Positions 44,226 to 52,698 of a DNA stretch of 64,000 bases are shown piece by piece. Position numbers and translations under genes: made by a program. The notes beneath the pieces are model-generated. The model was not told the DNA's origin. It worked only from the letters and a program-made list of their open reading frames with translations, and made no database searches. The first letter of the stretch is position 1. Each line of letters begins with the position of its first letter. Source of the DNA: JAOUEA01 sp963825685 (GTDB taxonomy: Bacteria; Actinomycetota; UBA4738; HRBIN12); assembly GCA_963825685.1 (NCBI GenBank), contig CAWGUD010000007.1, positions 62,001 through 126,000 on the forward strand. Direction: 5' to 3'.

Positions 44226-46186
44226 TCAGGACGGCGCCGAGCCCGCGCTCCCATCGGTGAGTGCGGAGCGGGCGAGCAGGGTCGCGACGTCGGCGACCTC
44301 GGGGCCGTCGCCCGCCGCGTTCGCCGCGTCGTCCAGCATCACGAGACAGAAGGGACAGGCCGTCGCGACGACCTCGGCGCCGGTGCTCGCGGCTTCCGCG
44401 TAGCGCGTCTCGTTGATGCGAGCGTCGCCGCCCTCCTCCATCCAGAAGCGTGCGCCGCCGGCGCCACAGCAGAACGAGCGCTCGCGGGTGCGTGGCATCT
44501 CCTCGACCCCGCCGGCGACGGCGCCGAGCACGTCGCGCGGTGCGTCGTACCGGTCGTTGTGGCGACCGAGGTAGCACGCATCGTGGTAGGTCACGGCGAC
44601 CGAGTCGCGCGAGGGGTGCAGCCTGCCCTCACGGACGAGCCTCGCCAGCAGCTCCGAGTGGTGCACGACCTCGTACGTGCCGCCGTAGTCCGGGTACTCG
44701 TTCGCGAGCGTGTTGAAGCAGTGCGCGCAGCTCGCGACGATCGTCGTCACGCCGGCCTCGTTCAGCGTCGAGACGTTGCGCTCGGCGAGCGTCTGGAACA
44801 GGAACTCGTGGCCCATGCGCCGGGCGGGGTCGCCCGTGCACGACTCGCGCGTGCCGAGCACGGCGACGTCGACGCCGGCGGCCTGCAGGAGACGCGCGGT
44901 CGAGCGGGTCGCCTCGCGCGCTCGTTCGTCGAACGCGCCGGCGCAGCCGACCCAGAAGAGCACCTCGGGCGCGGGGTCGCCCGGTGCGAGCACGCGCACA
45001 TCGAGCCCGGCGGCCCAATCCAGGCGGGCGCTCGCCGGCTGGCCCCACGGGTTCTCTCCCGGGCCCTCGATCCCGCGGAGCAGGCCACCCGCCTCCGAGG
45101 GGAACCGCGCCTCGGCCATCACGAGGTGACGTCGCAGGTCGACGATCGTGTCGACGTGCTCGATGTCGACCGGGCACTCCCGCACGCACGCGCCGCACGT
45201 GACGCAGTCCCACACGACCTCGTCGGTCACCGCGTTCGGCACGAGCGGCTGCAGCTCGACCTCGCCGGCGGGCGGCACGGCGGTCACGTGGTCGCGCAGC
45301 CCCATGATCAGCAGCTTCGGGCTGAGCGGCTTCCCCGTGGCCCAGGCGGGACAGACGTCCTGGCAGCGGCCACATTCGGTGCACGAGAACAGGTCGAGGG
45401 TCTGCTTCCTCGTGAGGTCGGTGGCGACGGCGGCCCCGAACCGCAGGTCCTCCTCGTCAGCGTCGAGATCGATGCGCAACGGCGTCAGGTGACCGCTCGG
45501 GGCCGCCTTCGCGAGCCACACGTTCGGGACGGCCGTCACGATGTGCAGGTGCTTGGACCCCGGCAGGTAGACGAGGAACGCGAGCACGAGCAGCAGGTGC
45601 AGCCAGACCAGGATCCGCTCGGCCACCTCGAGGGAACCGGCCGACAGGCCGTCGATCGAGCCGGCGAGCCATCCGGAGACGGGACCCTCGACGTCGACGA
45701 GTCCGAGCGCGACCCGCGTCGCCTGCCACAGCAGCAACGAGACGACGATCGCCGTGATCATCAGCAGGATGCGGTCCGCCTCCTCGAGGTGCGAGCCGCG
45801 GAAGCGGTCGGGACGTTGGACCTTGCGGATCCACACCGCGACCACGACACCGGCGAGCACGCCGACGGCGAACACGTCGACGATCCATGCGAACCAGGCC
45901 GTGTCGCCGATCAGGGGGAGGTGGCCGTCACGGTCCACGATCGCGATGGCCGCCTCCACGATCGTGGGCAGCAGCACGAGGAAGCCCCAGAAGATCGCGG
46001 CGTGCATCATGCCCGGCACGAGCCGCTGGAAGAGCTTGCGTTGCCCGGCGACCTCGACGAGCTCGCGTCCGATGCGGTCGCCGGCCGGTCCTGCGCGATC
46101 CGGTCGTCTGGCCGCGCGGCCCGGAGGGTGGCCAGCCGCGGGGCCGCGCGGCGCCAGGCGAGGGCGGCCGCGGCGGCGACCGCCAC
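44226..46186 (-). CDS. EtfD-like membrane (Fe-S) oxidoreductase with CCG domains (frameshift near the N-terminus)
   Basis: About 650 residues. The N-terminal membrane part has four or so helices (WGFLVLLPTIVEAAIAIVD, WIVDVFAVGVLAGVVVAVWI and two more). Two 4Fe-4S motifs follow: CTECGRCQDVCP and CVTCGACVRECP. Two CCG (cysteine-rich) domains end with RSFCCGAGGARFW, the type found in heterodisulfide reductase and EtfD. Mycobacterial EtfD (Rv0338c) carries electrons from EtfBA to the membrane quinone pool in fatty-acid oxidation, and gene order here supports the same role. A break near 46095 separates the first 30 residues. I put the GTG near 46186; the start is uncertain. It follows etfA on the same strand. 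Confidence 0.85.
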
Positions 46187-46203
46187 GGCGAGCAGCGCCG
46201 CGC

Positions 46204-47166
46204 TCAGCGCCCGGTCCGTCGGCGGATCTCCTCCGTGAGCGCCGGCAGCACCTGGAAGATGTCGCCGACCACGCCGAGATCCGCCAGTTCGAGGATCGGC
46301 GCCTCCGGGTCTTTCGTGATCGCGACGATGCGCCGCGAGCCCTTCATGCCGACGGCGTGCTGCAGCGCCCCGCTGATGCCCGCCGCCAGGTAGACCTCGG
46401 GCTTCACGGTGGCGCCGGTCTGTCCGATCTGCGATGCGTAGGGCATCCAGCCGGCGTCGACCGCGGCGCGCGAGGCGCCGATCGCTGCGCCGCCGATCGC
46501 CTCGGCGAGCTCCTCGAGCATGCGGAACCCCTCGGGCCCCCCGAGCCCACGTCCTCCTGCGAGCACGACCTGCGCCTCCTCGAGGCTCGGTCCCGCAGAG
46601 ACGGTGTCGGTCCGTTCGAGCACTCGCGTGGAGACGAACCCGTCCGGCTCGACCACATCGACCTCCACGACCTCGGCCGCGCCACCCACCGCCGACGGCT
46701 CGAACGATCGTGGCCGCATCAGCACGAGCCGGGGCGCCGGACCGCCGAGGTCGACGTCGACGATCGCGGTGCCGCCGAGGATCTCCGCGCGCGCTCGGTC
46801 GGTCGACGGGAGGTCGACGGCGTTGGCCATGAGCGTGGAGCCGGTGATCGCCTGGAGACGTCCGGCGACGTCACGTCCTCGGTACGACGAGGGGAACAGC
46901 ACGAGGTCGGGGGAGTGCTCGACGACGAGCGCGGCGAGCGTGTGAGCGGCCACCCGCGAGGTCGGTTCGGCGAGGCGCTCGTCGTCGGAGGCGTAGACGC
47001 GAGCGGCGCCGTGCTCGCCCAACGGCCCTGCGGCTCTCGTCGCGCCCGGCCCGAGCGCCACCGCGCCGACGTCGTCCCCGAGGGCTCGTGCCTTCGCGAG
47101 CAGCTCGAGCGCGGACGAGGCCACCGCGTCGGGCGCCACGTCGGCCCAGATCCACACGCCCGCCAT
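46204..47166 (-). CDS. etfA: Electron transfer flavoprotein alpha subunit (EtfA/FixB)
   Basis: 320 residues. The N-terminal domain contacts EtfB. The C-terminal FAD domain (about 200-320) holds GGRGLGGPEGFRMLEELA, GASRAAVDAGWMPYASQIGQTG and YLAAGISGALQHAVGMKGSRRIVAITKDPEAPI, the family signature. The product accepts electrons from acyl-CoA dehydrogenases such as the one encoded at 43036. It lies between etfB (one base upstream) and the EtfD-like membrane oxidoreductase gene. Confidence 0.94.
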   Translation of the reverse strand: MAGVWIWADVAPDAVASSALELLAKARALGDDVGAVALGPGATRAAGPLGEHGAARVYASDDERLAEPTSRVAAHTLAALVVEHSPDLVLFPSSYRGRDVAGRLQAITGSTLMANAVDLPSTDRARAEILGGTAIVDVDLGGPAPRLVLMRPRSFEPSAVGGAAEVVEVDVVEPDGFVSTRVLERTDTVSAGPSLEEAQVVLAGGRGLGGPEGFRMLEELAEAIGGAAIGASRAAVDAGWMPYASQIGQTGATVKPEVYLAAGISGALQHAVGMKGSRRIVAITKDPEAPILELADLGVVGDIFQVLPALTEEIRRRTGR

Positions 47167-47167
47167 C

Positions 47168-47935
47168 TCAGATCACCCGCGCCTCGGTCAGCAGGTCGGC
47201 GATCTCGGCGGCCGTCTCGGGCCCGGCCTCGGTCACCCGGCCCCCCGTCTTCTCCGGCGCGGCCTCGACCGAGGCGACCGTCTGCGATGACCTCACGTCG
47301 TCGCCGGCCAGCCCGAGGTCGGCGAGCGAGGGCCGGTCCAGAGGCTTCGACTTCGCGGCCATCACGCCCTTGAGGCTCGGATACCGAGGCTCCGCCACGC
47401 CGGTCGTCACGGTGATCAGCGCGGGCAGCGGGCTCTCGACGGACTCGGCTCCTGCGGCGGTCTGTCGCTCGGCGTGGAGCTCGGACCCGACGACGTCGAG
47501 GGACGTGACGAACGTCACGCTCGGCAGGGCGAGCAGCTCGGCGACGGTGATCGGAAGGGTTCCCGTGTACCCGTCGGTCGACTCGACCGCCGCGACGACG
47601 AGGTCGGCATCGACCGAGCGGATCGCTGCGGCAAGCACCCTGGCGGTGACGAGGGTGTCGGCGCCGCGCAGGGCGTCGTCGGTCACGAGCACCCCGCGCG
47701 CGGCTCCCATCGCGAGGGCGCGTTGCACGGCCGCGGCCGCGACCTCGGGGCCCATGGAGATCGCGATGACCTCACCGCCGTCACGCTCCACCAGTTGCAG
47801 GGCTCGCTCGAGCCCGTACTCGTCGCCGGGGTCGAGCGAGCCGTCGGCACCTTCTCGCACGAGCAGATGGTCGGGGCCGAGCGTGGGCGTGCCCTGGGGC
47901 TCGGGGACCCACTTCACGAGCACCGCGATGTTCAC
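47168..47935 (-). CDS. etfB: Electron transfer flavoprotein beta subunit (EtfB/FixA)
   Basis: 255 residues. It starts MNIAVLVKWVPEPQGTPTLG and contains DEYGLERALQLVER, GEVIAISMGPEVAAAAVQRALAMGAARGVLVTD and GTLPITVAELLALPSVTFV, the EtfB/FixA core that binds AMP. A longer C-terminal segment is present that contacts EtfA. The GTG start at 47935 is preceded by TAGCAT with six bases, so the mRNA is probably leaderless and it heads the operon etfB, etfA, EtfD-like gene. Confidence 0.93.
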   Translation of the reverse strand: MNIAVLVKWVPEPQGTPTLGPDHLLVREGADGSLDPGDEYGLERALQLVERDGGEVIAISMGPEVAAAAVQRALAMGAARGVLVTDDALRGADTLVTARVLAAAIRSVDADLVVAAVESTDGYTGTLPITVAELLALPSVTFVTSLDVVGSELHAERQTAAGAESVESPLPALITVTTGVAEPRYPSLKGVMAAKSKPLDRPSLADLGLAGDDVRSSQTVASVEAAPEKTGGRVTEAGPETAAEIADLLTEARVI

Positions 47936-47941
47936 GGGCCG

Positions 47942-47947
47942 ATGCTA
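47942..47947 (-). promoter_or_regulatory. Leaderless -10 box of the etfBA operon
   Basis: TAGCAT on the minus strand, six bases before the GTG at 47935. Confidence 0.45.
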
Positions 47948-47955
47948 GCCGTTGC

Positions 47956-47961
47956 TAGGCT
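47956..47961 (+). promoter_or_regulatory. -10 box of the MaoC hydratase gene
   Basis: TAGGCT on the plus strand, about 50 bases before the ATG at 48014. Unlike the leaderless genes this one has a leader with a GGAAGG ribosome site. It is back to back with the etfB box. Confidence 0.4.
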
Positions 47962-48013
47962 CGCGATGCAGGCGAGGAACCCCCAGAGAGGAACCCCTTG
48001 AGTGGAAGGCTCC

Positions 48014-48460
48014 ATGGACCGCATCCATCTGGAGGACATCGAGGTCGGCTCCGTGCTCGAGAGTCCGGCTCGCACGATCACTCCCGACGACATCTCCGCC
48101 TTCGCCCACCTCACCGGCGACCACAACCCGCTGCACGCGGACCCGGCCGCGGTCGCCGAGGGATCGCCCTACGACGCTCCCATCGCCCACGGCTTGCTCG
48201 TCACATCGATCTCGAGCGGGCAACCCACGGCCGCCGATGGATGGGCGCTCGGCATCTACCTCGAGGAGACGCGCCGGTTCGTCGCTCCCGTGTACGCGGG
48301 CGATGCGATCCGAACCCTGTCGACCGTCACCGACGTGCGTCGATCGCGATCGAAGCCCGACCGCGGCGTGGTCACGATGGACGTGAGCGTCGTGAACCAG
48401 CGCGGCGAGGTCGTGCAGGCCGGCGTCGACGTCGTGCTCGTCGGCGCTCGCGGCGCCTAG
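48014..48460 (+). CDS. MaoC-type acyl dehydratase / (R)-specific enoyl-CoA hydratase
   Basis: 148 residues with a single hotdog fold. The hydratase motif is DDISAFAHLTGDHNPLHADP, with the catalytic aspartate and histidine in DHNPLH, followed by APIAHGLLVTSI. ETRRFVAPVYAGDAIRTLSTV is also typical of the family. It probably hydrates an enoyl-CoA or dehydrates a hydroxyacyl-CoA and fits the surrounding acyl-CoA oxidation genes. I chose the ATG at 48014 because GGAAGG lies five bases upstream; the GTG at 48002 is an alternative. The stop shares CTAG with the convergent glutamine-synthetase-like gene. Confidence 0.9.
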   Translation: MDRIHLEDIEVGSVLESPARTITPDDISAFAHLTGDHNPLHADPAAVAEGSPYDAPIAHGLLVTSISSGQPTAADGWALGIYLEETRRFVAPVYAGDAIRTLSTVTDVRRSRSKPDRGVVTMDVSVVNQRGEVVQAGVDVVLVGARGA

Positions 48461-49845
48461 CCGCGTTCGAAGTACCTCGTCATCTCCCAGTCGGTGATGC
48501 AGAGGTTGTCGAAGATCGCCTGTTCCTGCACGGCGGTGTTCAGCAGGTGACCGAAGACGAAGTCGCCGAACATCTCCTTGGCGACCTTCGACTTGCGGAA
48601 CACGTCGATCGCCTCGTGCAGGCTCGTCGGTACCCTCGGCACGCGCTTCGCCTCGTAGGCGTTGCCCTCGAACATCGCCGGCGGCTCGACCTTGTTCGCG
48701 ATGCCCCACATGCCGGCGGCCACGGTCGCCGCGAAGGCGAGGTAGGGGTTCGCGTCGGCACCGGGGATCCGCGATTCGACCCGGAACGCCGTCCGCTCGC
48801 CCACGGTGCGGTAGCCGCACGTGCGGTTGTCGCGGCTCCAGACGATCGCGGTCGGCGCCCACGAGCCGAGCTGGTATCGCTTGTACGAGTTCACGAACGG
48901 GGCGTACATCCAGGCCATCTCGCGCGCGGTCGCCATGAGCCCACCGAGGTACCAGCGGAACTCGTCGGTCAGGTGGCCGACGGCGCCCTTCTCGTCCACG
49001 TGAGGCTCTTCGTGCCCTTGGCGTTCCAGATCGAGGAGTGCAGGTGGCACGAGGAGCCGGCTTCGTCCATCGTCCACTTCGCCATGAAGGTGGCCGCGAC
49101 GCCGCTGAGCGCCGCGATCTCCTTCACGCCGTGCTTGTAGAGCGAGTGGTGGTCGGCGTTCGAGAGCGCGTCGGAGTACGTGATGTTGATCTCGTGCTGG
49201 CCCTTGCCGAACTCGCCCTTGGAGAACTCGATCGGGATGCCCGCCCCGCGCATGTCGTTGCGGATCTTGCGGATGATCCACTCGTCCTTGGTGGTCTGGA
49301 GCATGTGGTAGTCCATGATGTAGCTCGACGACGGGCGTGCGTCGCGGTAGCCGCGCTCGGCGAGCTCGTCGTAGCCGTCCTTGAACAGGTAGAACTCGAG
49401 CTCGGAGCCCGTCTTGACCGTGAAGCCGCATCTCGGCGGCCTTCGCTCGAGCTGGTCCTTCAGGATCTGGCGGGGTGCCACGCGCACCGGCTCGTCCGAT
49501 ATCCTCCTCGTAGATGTCGCAGATGACCATCGCGGTCTTCTCGAGCCATGGGCACAGACGCAGGGTCGCCATGTCGGGCACCATGCGGAAGTCGCCGTAC
49601 CCGGTCTCCCAGCTCGCGTACTCGTAGCCGGGGAGCGGCTCCATCTCCATGTCGATCGCGAGCAGGTAGAGGCAGGCGTGCAGGCCTTCCTCGCCGAGGA
49701 TCTCGTGCAGGAAGAAGTCGGGCAGCACCCGCTTGCCCATGAACCGGCCCTGCAGGTCGGTGAACATGCACAGCACGGTGTCGATCTCGCCGGCGTTCGC
49801 GCGCGCCTCGAGCTCCTGAGCGTCCAGCATGCCTCGGACTTCCAT
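48457..49845 (-). CDS. Glutamine synthetase family protein, gamma-glutamyl ligase type (several frameshifts)
   Basis: About 462 residues after repair. The N-terminal beta-grasp domain reads DTVLCMFTDLQGRFMGKRVLPDFFL. Frame changes occur near 49500, 49445, 49430 and 49000 (net zero). The inner segment gives TGSELEFYLFKDGYDEL, FSKGEFGKGQHEINI and FMAKWTMDEAGSSCHLHSSIWN. The end returns with SRDNRTCGYRTVGERTAFRVESRIPGADANPYLAFAA. This is the GlnA-like class that joins glutamate to amines (polyamines or ethanolamine) rather than ammonia; the adjacent ethanolamine-type permease supports ethanolamine. GGAGGAGCG precedes the ATG at 49845. Four breaks in one gene could also mark a true pseudogene, though clean repair argues against it. 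Confidence 0.78.
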   Translation of the reverse strand: MEVRGMLDAQELEARANAGEIDTVLCMFTDLQGRFMGKRVLPDFFLHEILGEEGLHACLYLLAIDMEMEPLPGYEYASWETGYGDFRMVPDMATLRLCPWLEKTAMVICDIYEEDIGRAGARGTPPDPEGPARAKAAEMRLHGQDGLRARVLPVQGRLRRARRARLPRRTPVVELHHGLPHAPDHQGRVDHPQDPQRHARGGHPDRVLQGRVRQGPARDQHHVLRRALERRPPLALQARREGDRGAQRRRGHLHGEVDDGRSRLLVPPALLDLERQGHEEPHVDEKGAVGHLTDEFRWYLGGLMATAREMAWMYAPFVNSYKRYQLGSWAPTAIVWSRDNRTCGYRTVGERTAFRVESRIPGADANPYLAFAATVAAGMWGIANKVEPPAMFEGNAYEAKRVPRVPTSLHEAIDVFRKSKVAKEMFGDFVFGHLLNTAVQEQAIFDNLCITDWEMTRYFERG

Positions 49846-49868
49846 CGCTCCTCCTCAGCCGCCTACAT

Positions 49869-49900
49869 GGACACGGCGGCCGTTGCCGGCCGCCGTGTCC
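49869..49900 (-). terminator. 14-bp perfect hairpin between the permease and ligase genes
   Basis: GGACACGGCGGCCG (49869-49882), loop TTGC, CGGCCGCCGTGTCC (49887-49900). There is no T tract on either side. It lies downstream of the permease stop and upstream of the ligase ribosome site, so it may lower downstream expression or stabilise the permease mRNA. Confidence 0.55.
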
Positions 49901-49921
49901 TCCACCGATGGTCGCGTTCGT

Positions 49922-51530
49922 CTAGCCGGACGGCGGCGGTGTCGACGACCCGCCGTCACCCCCGCGCAGGATCGCCTCCTGCTCTGACGCCGAGGAGCTG
50001 AACCCTGCTTCCTCGGGCACGCCCTGCTCGCCCTGGGTCAGCGCGAACTCCTCTTCGGGAGAGAGCACCAGGCGGTGCCGGCCCACGATCGCGAAGTAGA
50101 GGATGCCGAGCACGAAGTACACGGCCACGCCGTACACGCCGGGCCGGTAGTCCTCGTTGAGGAAGATCGACACCAGCGCGACCAACGCGATCGTGCCGGC
50201 GATGTAGGCGCCGGCGACACCCCACTTGCTCACGTAGGGCCGGTCGATGTTCGGCAGGTTCTTCCGCAGCAGCACGAACGACAGGCACTGCAGCACGTAC
50301 GCGAGCACCGCGGCGAACACGGCCATGTTCAGCACCGCGGCCACGACCTGCGCGCCGAGGTCTCCCTCCTGCCTGCCGAGGTACCAGACGATCCACAGCA
50401 CGGCGTAGCCGACGATCGGCGCCCGCGATCAGCGCGACGTGCGGCGTCTTCCGCGTCTTGTGCGTCTTCGAGAGGAACTGCGGGAAGTACCCGGCCCGTG
50501 AGAGCGAGTACGTGTTCCGACCGTAGGCGTACATGATGGTGAAGAAGCTCGCGATCAGGCCGACGAGCCCCATCATGCCGAGCAGCACGGCGCCGGTGTT
50601 GTCGCCGAAGATCGCCTTGAAGCCGTCGAACAGCGGCGTGCCGGACTCGCCGATCGCGAGCGCGCCGCCGCCGACGCCCGAGTTGAGCAGCAGGACGCCG
50701 ATGCTGAGCAGCAGCAGCGTGTGCATGCCGCGGATCGTGCCCTTGGGCACGTCGCGGCGGGGGTCCATCGACTCCTCGGCCGCGAGCGGCACCTCTTCGA
50801 TCGCCAGGTAGAACCAGATCGCGAACGGCAAGGCCTTGAAGATGCCGCTGACACCGAACGGCAGGAACGAGCCGTCCCCTGCGGGCACCTCACCACCTCC
50901 GTCGGCGATGTTGAACCACAGATCCGGGCTGAACTCTCCGCTCACGAGCGCCGCGATGTAGAACACGATCAGGATGCCCATCGCGACGATCGTGATGCCG
51001 ACGGTGAAGCGGAACGTGGCCTCGACGCCGCTGATGTTGATCGCGAGGAACACGATGTAGAAGACCGCCCACCAGAACGGCTCGCTGTTCCAGAACGGAT
51101 CGCCGACGATGTTGAACAGGTCCGCGATCGTCGATTGCGCCAGCAGCGCGATCGCTCCGCCGACCACGGCGGTCGTGATCACGTACTCGGCGTTCTCGGC
51201 GAGTCCCGTGAGGAAACCGCCCCACGGACCCATGGCCGAACGCGCGAACGAGTACGCGCCTCCGGTGTGCGGGAGCGCCGGGGACATCTCGGCGATGCTG
51301 TAGCAGAGCCCGTAGTACATGACGGCGATGATCGCCGTCGCGATCAGCAGGCCCCCGAAGCCTCCGACGGATAGACCGAAGTTCCACCCGTAGTAGTCAC
51401 CCGAGATGACGGCGCCGACCCCGAGTGCCCAGAGGGACCACACGCCGGCGTGGCGCCGGAGCCCTCGTTCCTCGAAGTAGCCCTCGCCGACCTCTCGGTA
51501 CGTGACCGATCCGACCTTGCGCTCGGACAT
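49922..51530 (-). CDS. APC-family amino acid permease, ethanolamine-permease-like (one frameshift)
   Basis: About 535 residues after removing one base near 50425, with 12 transmembrane helices. VGAVISGDYYGWNFGLSVGG near the N-terminus and ALPFAIWFYLAIEEVPLAAEES in the middle match the ethanolamine-permease subgroup (Eat-like). TGGAYSFARSAMGPWGGF is the usual TM3 region. The C-terminus is hydrophilic, ending in SSTPPPSG. It imports ethanolamine or a related amine or amino acid; subgroup assignment by eye is fairly firm, substrate less so. GGGAGGGAGGG precedes the ATG at 51530. Next to the ligase gene and a GntR-type operator, it looks like part of an amine-use unit. Confidence 0.88.
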
Positions 51531-51593
51531 GCGTCACCCTCCCTCCCGGCGACCCCCCGTCGCGCGGACAGTCGGTATGGAGACACAAAAGGG

Positions 51594-51608
51594 GTTTGTC
51601 TGTCAAAC
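51594..51608. promoter_or_regulatory. Candidate GntR operator upstream of the permease
   Basis: GTTTG-TCTGT-CAAAC at 51594-51608 is a 5-bp perfect inverted repeat with a 5-base centre. It shares TCTGTCAAA (read as TTTGACAGA on the other strand) with the gntR promoter. A minus-strand TTGACA (51601-51606) inside it could be the -35 of the permease promoter. Confidence 0.5.
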
Positions 51609-51887
51609 GTCCGAGATGGGCTTGCGTCGCTTCCAGCCGATCGCGATCGCCGCGATCACGATCGCCACGGCGGCGAGGGCGGCGGCCGGGACGACCCCCC
51701 ACCAGGCCACCGCGTCGGCCGCGAGCAGGCCGACGAGGATCGATCCGACCACGACCCACGCACTGGCGCGGAGCCGCAGCCATCGCAGGGCGACGAGCAG
51801 GGCCAGCGGGATGCCGAGGATCGGCCAGAAGTTCCACCCCTGGGCGGGACCGGTCACCACCGGCACGCCGACGCCGAGCACGTCCAT
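51603..51887 (-). CDS. Small membrane protein of unknown function
   Basis: 94 residues with three hydrophobic helices (FWPILGIPLALLVALRWLRL, WVVVGSILVGLLAADAVAWW and VVPAAALAAVAIVIAAIAIG), ending in KRRKPISDV. No family is recognised. The ATG at 51887 lies six bases after TAGCAT on the minus strand (51894-51899), so it is probably leaderless. It ends inside the candidate operator and lies 72 bases upstream of the permease, with which it may share a transcript. Confidence 0.6.
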   Translation of the reverse strand: MDVLGVGVPVVTGPAQGWNFWPILGIPLALLVALRWLRLRASAWVVVGSILVGLLAADAVAWWGVVPAAALAAVAIVIAAIAIGWKRRKPISDV

Positions 51888-51893
51888 CCGCCC

Positions 51894-51899
51894 ATGCTA
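51894..51899 (-). promoter_or_regulatory. Leaderless -10 box of the 94-residue membrane protein gene
   Basis: TAGCAT on the minus strand, six bases before the ATG at 51887. Confidence 0.4.
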
Positions 51900-51911
51900 C
51901 GGCGCTTCGCA

Positions 51912-51943
51912 TTTTGACAGACCTTTGTCAGACAAACTAATCT
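51912..51943 (+). promoter_or_regulatory. gntR promoter with embedded palindromic operator
   Basis: TTGACA (51914-51919) and TAATCT (51938-51943) are separated by 18 bases, close to an ideal sigma-70 promoter. TTTGTCAGACAAA (51924-51936), a perfect palindrome around one base, fills the spacer, and TTTGACAGA covers the -35. Repressor binding here would block the promoter, fitting autoregulation of the GntR protein. Confidence 0.6.
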
Positions 51944-51966
51944 GCAACCGCGACGAGGGGGCTGAC

Positions 51967-52698
51967 GTGGCGAGGAAGCGGTTGTCGTTCCGGGTACGAG
52001 ACGACCTCTTGTCGCGCATCGCGACCGGACGGATCCCGCCCGGATCGAAGCTTCCTCCCGAGCCGGAGCTCGCCGAGGAGATGGGGGTCTCTCGCCCGAC
52101 GCTGCGCGAGGCGCTCCGATCGCTCGAGGAGGACGGGTTCGTCACGAGGACCCGCGGTGCGGGCACGTACGCGACCCACCGTCCGAGGCTGCGGAACAAC
52201 CTCGACGTGAACTTCGGTGTGACCGAGGCGATCCGCGCGGCCGGCATGGAACCCGGGACGAGCCAGGGCGCCGTGCACACCGACGGCGCCACCGACGACG
52301 AGGCGGCGAGCCTCGACCTGCATCCCGGCGATCCGGTCGTGCGGCTGGAACGGGTGCGCACGGCGGACGGCGATCCGGTCGTGCTCTCCGTCGACGTGGT
52401 GTCGGCGGGGCGGGTCGCGGCCACCGAGCTCTCGTCGATGCCGCTCGATGGTTCGGTCTACGAACTGTTCGAGCGCCACGGCACCCCGGTCGAGCACGGC
52501 GTCGTGACCGTCGAGCCGGCGCGTGCCGATCGCGCCCTGGCGAAGCGGCTCGGCGTGAAGAGCGGTGCCTCGCTGCTGTACCTGCGCCAGATCGACTACG
52601 GGCGCGAGGGCGAGCCGCTCCTGCTCTCCCACGAGCACCACCTCGCTGAGGCGTTCGAGTTCACCGTGGTCCGACGCGGGCCGGGAAGGAGATCCTGA
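51967..52698 (+). CDS. GntR family regulator, HutC/UTRA subfamily
   Basis: 243 residues from the GTG at 51967, which has an AGGGGG ribosome site. The N-terminal winged helix reads PPGSKLPPEPELAEEMGVSRPTLREALRSLEEDGFVTRTRGAGTYA. The UTRA effector domain (about 95-240) includes DLHPGDPVVRLERVRTADGDPVVLSVD and LLYLRQIDYGREGEPLLLSHEHHL. UTRA regulators bind sugars, amines or other small ligands. The palindrome inside its promoter suggests self-repression. Its stop overlaps the aldolase ATG (ATGA type), so the operon is gntR, aldolase, dehydrogenase, kinase, divergent from the permease and ligase genes. Confidence 0.9.
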   Translation: MARKRLSFRVRDDLLSRIATGRIPPGSKLPPEPELAEEMGVSRPTLREALRSLEEDGFVTRTRGAGTYATHRPRLRNNLDVNFGVTEAIRAAGMEPGTSQGAVHTDGATDDEAASLDLHPGDPVVRLERVRTADGDPVVLSVDVVSAGRVAATELSSMPLDGSVYELFERHGTPVEHGVVTVEPARADRALAKRLGVKSGASLLYLRQIDYGREGEPLLLSHEHHLAEAFEFTVVRRGPGRRS

